Made by a program: the position numbers and the translations under genes
Source: Clostridium sp. D33t1_170424_F3
GTDB taxonomy: Bacteria; Bacillota; Clostridia; Oscillospirales; Acutalibacteraceae
Reading direction: 5' to 3'
DNA length: 64,000 nt
Assembly (NCBI RefSeq): GCF_015667585.1
Contig: NZ_JADPEG010000007.1
Span: 114,176-178,175, forward strand
The notes under the pieces: generated by a model
What the model was told of the DNA's origin: nothing
The model's database searches: none
The model's input: the letters and a program-made list of their open reading frames with translations, nothing else
Shown: positions 61,301 to 64,000 of the stretch, piece by piece
Position numbering within the stretch: position 1 is the first letter of the stretch
Layout: every line of letters begins with the position of its first letter

Positions 61301-64000
61301 GATCACCCAGGGCTGGACGGGCAAAACGCCGGGCATCGACGTATCTATTGAAGGCAACCCCATCCGGATCGCCGGTACGGAATACGCAAAGGGCCTCGGG
61401 CTTCATGCAAACAGCGAAGCGGTATACGAGCTGGACGGTCGATACGCCCGGTTCCAGGCGGTCATCGGCATCGACGATGAGGTAAGCGGAACCGGCGACG
61501 CAATTTATCGTATTTACGCCACGGCGGGAAACGGCGATGACGCAAAAGAGCAGCTTATATACGAGGCTCAGATTTCCAGCGGCCAGGCAGAAAAAATCGA
61601 TCTCAGCATCCGGGGCGTCACAAAGCTGCGCCTGGTCACCGACGCAAACGGCGTAAACTCCAACGACCACACCGACTGGGCGGACGCAAAGCTCCTGGGC
61701 GCCGTCCGCAATATGACGAATCCGGATTCCGGTTATATTGTGTCCATGTCCAGCAATACACAGGGGCTGGAAGCCGGTAAAACCTTTGAAGCATATCTTT
61801 CCCTGAAAAACAACGGCGCCAGCAACATCTATGGCGCGTCCCTGGCTCTGTACAATCCGGAAGGAAAGCTGGTCAAACTGGTTAAAGAGGAAAACCGCCT
61901 GTCCAAAAAGGCGGACGGACTCCTGACTCTGAAACTTCCCGTACCGACGGATGCGGCGGACGGTTACGAAGCGCGCTTGAACCTCTACGACGTGAATACG
62001 CTGGAGCTTCTGGCAGAAACCGTACACTTCGGTATGCAAATCGAGTCAGTGTCTCCTGCTGTTTCCTCTTCTCTTAAAAGAGCGGCGTTTGCCGCCGCTG
62101 CGGAAGAAGAAAACGTATGGAGCAAGGTGGACGGCGAGGACGCCGCGGTCATCAAAGAAGGCTCCTGGGGCAACTGGCCCGGAAGCGGCGCCTATATGAC
62201 CACGGAAACCTATGTGGGCGACAGCTATCCCTGGCAGAATACTTCCATTTCCTGTTCCTTCACCGGCTCGCAGGCCGCTGTGGGCGGCAAAATCGACGGC
62301 AGCCAGGTTGGTGCGGACGTCTATCTGGACGGCGAGCTGGTAGATCATATCAACAGCAACAGTTCCGCGCAGGGCGGCAAAAACGGGTACTATGAGGTAT
62401 GGCGCTCCGAACTGCTTCCCTACGGAACGCACATCATCAAGCTGGTTCCCACCGGGAAATTCAGTGTGGACTATTTCTCTTATCTGACGGAGTCCCCATG
62501 GAGCAAAATCGACGGCGAGGATAACGGTGTAAAAAAGACGGGAACCTGGGGCCTTTGGAAAGACAATAGCGCCTACAAGGGCACGGAAACCTTTGTCGGC
62601 GACAGCTACCCCTGGCAGGGCGCTTCCATCTCCTACACCTTTACAGGCCTTCAGGTCTGTGTGGGCGCAAAGGCAGACGGCAGTCAAGTCGGCGCAAAAG
62701 TCTACATCGACGATGTGCTGCTGGGCGTAATCCACAACAAAGAAGAGGACAAAACGAAGCAGGGTTACAAGCGCGTATGGGTCTCCCCTATTCTGGAAGA
62801 GGGCGAACACATCATCCGTCTGGAGCCCATCGGCAAATTCGGCCTGGACTACTTTGAATACCTGAAGTCCGGCTTCGGCGACCTGGTTGAGCCGCCGACG
62901 GTTGATTTAAAAGACCTGCTGGCGCAGATCGCGGACGCGCAGAGCCGTTCCGAGGACGCCTACACAAATGACAGTTGGGCCGCCATGCAGAAGGCTTTGA
63001 AGACAGCGACAGCGGTGCGCGACCAGTCCATGCCGACGCAGGAAGATGTGGACAACGCGGCGGAGGAACTGCAGGCGGCGATCGCCGCGCTGGTTCCCTA
63101 TACTGCGCCCTCCGACGCAGAACGGGACGCTTTCCTGCAATCGCTGGCGGACGTCCTGCGCTTTATCGAATCCGATACGGCAGGACAGTACAAGGCGGCC
63201 GGTATCGAAACGCTGGCAAAGAGCTTCCAGGATGCGTACCGGCTATATATCACAGCCAAGCCGGAGCAGGAAGCAATCGTCTCCATGACTTCCACTCTGC
63301 AAAACAATCTGCATGCATTGGAGAAGCTGGAACCGGAGGAAACGGAGCACACCCTCAGCGTCATCTTCCCGTCGAAGCACGCCCAGCTTTCCATTGAAGG
63401 CGAGGATGTCAAGCTTGCCAACCTGATTGGCAGGTACGAAGCAACGGTTATGGCGGACGACGCTGTAACGTTGACCTTCACCCCCACGGCGGAGGGCAGA
63501 GAGTTTGCGGGCGTGACCGTGAACGGGGAACCGGCGGCCCTGAAAGATACAGAATCCTACACCTATACCGGCAAGATGCCGAACGCGGATACCGCGCTGG
63601 ACTTTGCGTTCACTGTTGTGAATAAGCAGGTCCTGCGCACCGTGATCGAGATTGCGGAAAGCCTCAAGGATGGCGATGAATACAAGGCGGCGGTGCCGTC
63701 TGTACAGAAGCTGTTCGATGCGGCGCTCGATAAGGCGGCTGCAGTCGAGGCGCAGGCGGACGCATCGCAGAAGGACATCGACAACGCATGGGCAAAGCTG
63801 CTCAACGTCATCCAGCATTTGAGCTTTGCGAAGGGCGACAAGACCGTCCTGAAGGAAGCGCTGGACACTGCGGCTGCTTTGGAGCAGGATGACTACACAG
63901 CCGAAAGCTGGGCGGCGTATGAACTGGTTCTGGCGGCGGCGCAGGAGGTCTATGACGACGCGGACGCGATGGACAAGGAGATCAGGGAAGCGGCGGCGGA
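58386..64000 (+). CDS. giant secreted GH2 glycosidase (3' end beyond window)
   Basis: An uninterrupted frame of 1871 residues runs off the window end. It begins with a signal peptide (MKRLQRVLSSLLTLSLLMGI, cut near AYA-D) after GAAGGAG. Order: GH2 sugar-binding domain (about 60-222), GH2 Ig domain (223-369), GH2 barrel (372-675) with acid/base E519 (MGNE) and nucleophile E588 (SEYG), an Ig-like domain, a discoidin/CBM32-like domain (814-942), an NPCBM domain (957-1112, GLGLHANSEAVYELDG and DHTDWADA), two tandem 127-residue beta repeats (1244-1498), FIVAR-like helices, the beta-rich tail domain (1656-1752) and more FIVAR-like repeats. It is a beta-galactosidase/glucuronidase-class exoenzyme; the exact sugar is not readable. 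Its tail matches the GH3 enzymes at 31-56 kb. Confidence 0.92.
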   Translation, partial: MKRLQRVLSSLLTLSLLMGICSSNMAYADTAGIVSREAVLSSGASIGEEYTPAETARQHLNFNREWKFQSKTVTAENPSAPDFGGAAAPDFDDSEWVDVGLPHSFSIPYNMETSFFVGYGMYRKEFQVPEEWLAGGKRVSIEFEGAFIETEVFINGEAADSHLGGYTGFTFDITDLLHAGENTIAVRVNNLWRPDQTPRGGDHQFSGGIYRDIYLNVTDPVHVAWYGTAVSTPALNNPGFDEDADGDGQIDYDYENIDETAYTPVEEIRENIAQKRSDVRVQTEVENDSDTAKTVVVKQEVVDVSDNTLVASFASDPVIVAANSTAVVDTKSDYIQDVKLWSPESPNLYRVYTTVYDGDGNAVDLFDSPLGFRWVQFLKDAFFLNGEQTVLFGANVHQDHAGWGDAVTNEGFARDVQMVKDAGMNFIRGSHYPHDPAFSAACDESGVMLWSEAVFWGAGGNSRPDNQITYTAQDWKGTTYPKDEENEARFEESCMQEMEAMIRIHRNHPSVIVWSMGNEVFFDSQVAKCKALVNAMRNRAHELDPTRKAAMGGVQRQSFDSLDVCDVAGYNGDGGSFDTYHMSSIASEYGSHTANRGESGDQFRPYFDHMQNGGNIYDYTLKGNRSGLALWCAFHHGSVLGSGLAQMGFIDYSRLPLKAWYWYRETYTGVPAEFSIDGEADHLTLELSQDTISNDGTADTHLIVTMRDKDGNWVNQNANVTLEVLDGPGVFPIGKIFTLKSGNTLRDGKGAIEFRSFYAGTTIIQATAADLEPVEITVVTKDVTGDETGDEPDGFMESGSRDNTPKIEDPGTYGGVSFSANRPTFSSSGDAKLANDGDMTTSWVAKNAGSGEYWMQDLEQSPLLYKVKLSFDRDPYPYRLEVSGDKNGPWTEVVSYDADTVKNRPYEESLPGTYARFVRVVFTGVPEDKHAFLTEAAVYAVDSTQGPMPDEQPDLSYATGSVYVSDLQPAKPITQGWTGKTPGIDVSIEGNPIRIAGTEYAKGLGLHANSEAVYELDGRYARFQAVIGIDDEVSGTGDAIYRIYATAGNGDDAKEQLIYEAQISSGQAEKIDLSIRGVTKLRLVTDANGVNSNDHTDWADAKLLGAVRNMTNPDSGYIVSMSSNTQGLEAGKTFEAYLSLKNNGASNIYGASLALYNPEGKLVKLVKEENRLSKKADGLLTLKLPVPTDAADGYEARLNLYDVNTLELLAETVHFGMQIESVSPAVSSSLKRAAFAAAAEEENVWSKVDGEDAAVIKEGSWGNWPGSGAYMTTETYVGDSYPWQNTSISCSFTGSQAAVGGKIDGSQVGADVYLDGELVDHINSNSSAQGGKNGYYEVWRSELLPYGTHIIKLVPTGKFSVDYFSYLTESPWSKIDGEDNGVKKTGTWGLWKDNSAYKGTETFVGDSYPWQGASISYTFTGLQVCVGAKADGSQVGAKVYIDDVLLGVIHNKEEDKTKQGYKRVWVSPILEEGEHIIRLEPIGKFGLDYFEYLKSGFGDLVEPPTVDLKDLLAQIADAQSRSEDAYTNDSWAAMQKALKTATAVRDQSMPTQEDVDNAAEELQAAIAALVPYTAPSDAERDAFLQSLADVLRFIESDTAGQYKAAGIETLAKSFQDAYRLYITAKPEQEAIVSMTSTLQNNLHALEKLEPEETEHTLSVIFPSKHAQLSIEGEDVKLANLIGRYEATVMADDAVTLTFTPTAEGREFAGVTVNGEPAALKDTESYTYTGKMPNADTALDFAFTVVNKQVLRTVIEIAESLKDGDEYKAAVPSVQKLFDAALDKAAAVEAQADASQKDIDNAWAKLLNVIQHLSFAKGDKTVLKEALDTAAALEQDDYTAESWAAYELVLAAAQEVYDDADAMDKEIREAAA
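62115..62876 (+). repeat. tandem 381-bp repeat inside the GH2 gene
   Basis: Two consecutive 127-residue units start WSKVDGEDAAVIKEG and WSKIDGEDNGVKKTG; both contain TET-VGDSYPWQ, DGSQVGA and end with a DYFSYL/DYFEYL strand. They look like a duplicated beta-sandwich, probably carbohydrate-binding. Confidence 0.85.

Overview
The window looks like the chromosome of a GC-rich gut-type clostridium, probably Oscillospirales/Ruminococcaceae. This is inferred from the Firmicutes-style pst-pho order, TTGACA/TATAAT promoters, strong AGGAGG ribosome binding sites, tRNA with encoded CCA, and secreted FIVAR-tailed glycosidases. There is no rRNA, CRISPR array, transposase or integrase.

Positions 1-29.4 kb are mostly housekeeping, chiefly on the minus strand. 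A complete phosphate regulon, pstS-pstC-pstA-pstB-phoU-phoB-phoR (7474 to 74), is preceded by a three-unit Pho-box-like direct repeat. secA follows, with a compact structured RNA or attenuator in its leader. A small, more AT-rich accessory patch (10.6-12.0 kb) holds a Xre-type regulator and two small proteins. Next come a copper P-type ATPase, a plus-strand aminopeptidase P and eutH-like permease pair, a metG-tatD-radical SAM operon, a lipoprotein with an internal duplication, a nitroreductase, a zinc-type ABC transporter with a Fur-family (probably Zur) palindrome at its promoter, a sigma factor with a DUF4179-like membrane partner, a flavodoxin-fold reductase and a patatin-like protein.

A tRNA-Val(GAC) gene at 29.6 kb marks the change to an accessory carbohydrate locus that runs to the window end. 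It holds three complete, very large secreted family 3 glycosidases (about 1505, 2526 and 2253 residues) and the first 1871 residues of a family 2 glycosidase. All share a tail of a beta-rich domain and FIVAR-like helical repeats; the three complete ones also share a terminal module of about 80 residues ending K-H-C-T-V-T-I-G/A. None of the three shows LPXTG, SLH or dockerin signals at its end. One enzyme carries two GH3 catalytic modules, and another has the reversed (C-domain first) GH3 order plus several carbohydrate-binding modules.

Regulators are interleaved: two paralogous ROK repressors, each directly downstream of a GH3 gene; a transmembrane AraC-type regulator; and a LytTR response regulator plus AgrC-like kinase directly upstream of the GH2 gene, whose promoter carries short TGGAC repeats. 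No sugar transporter is present in the locus. Between two of the GH3 genes lies a decayed tRNA-Cys remnant followed by a copy of the terminator region found after tRNA-Val, so about 9.5 kb (ROK-GH3-AraC) is bracketed by an imperfect direct repeat.
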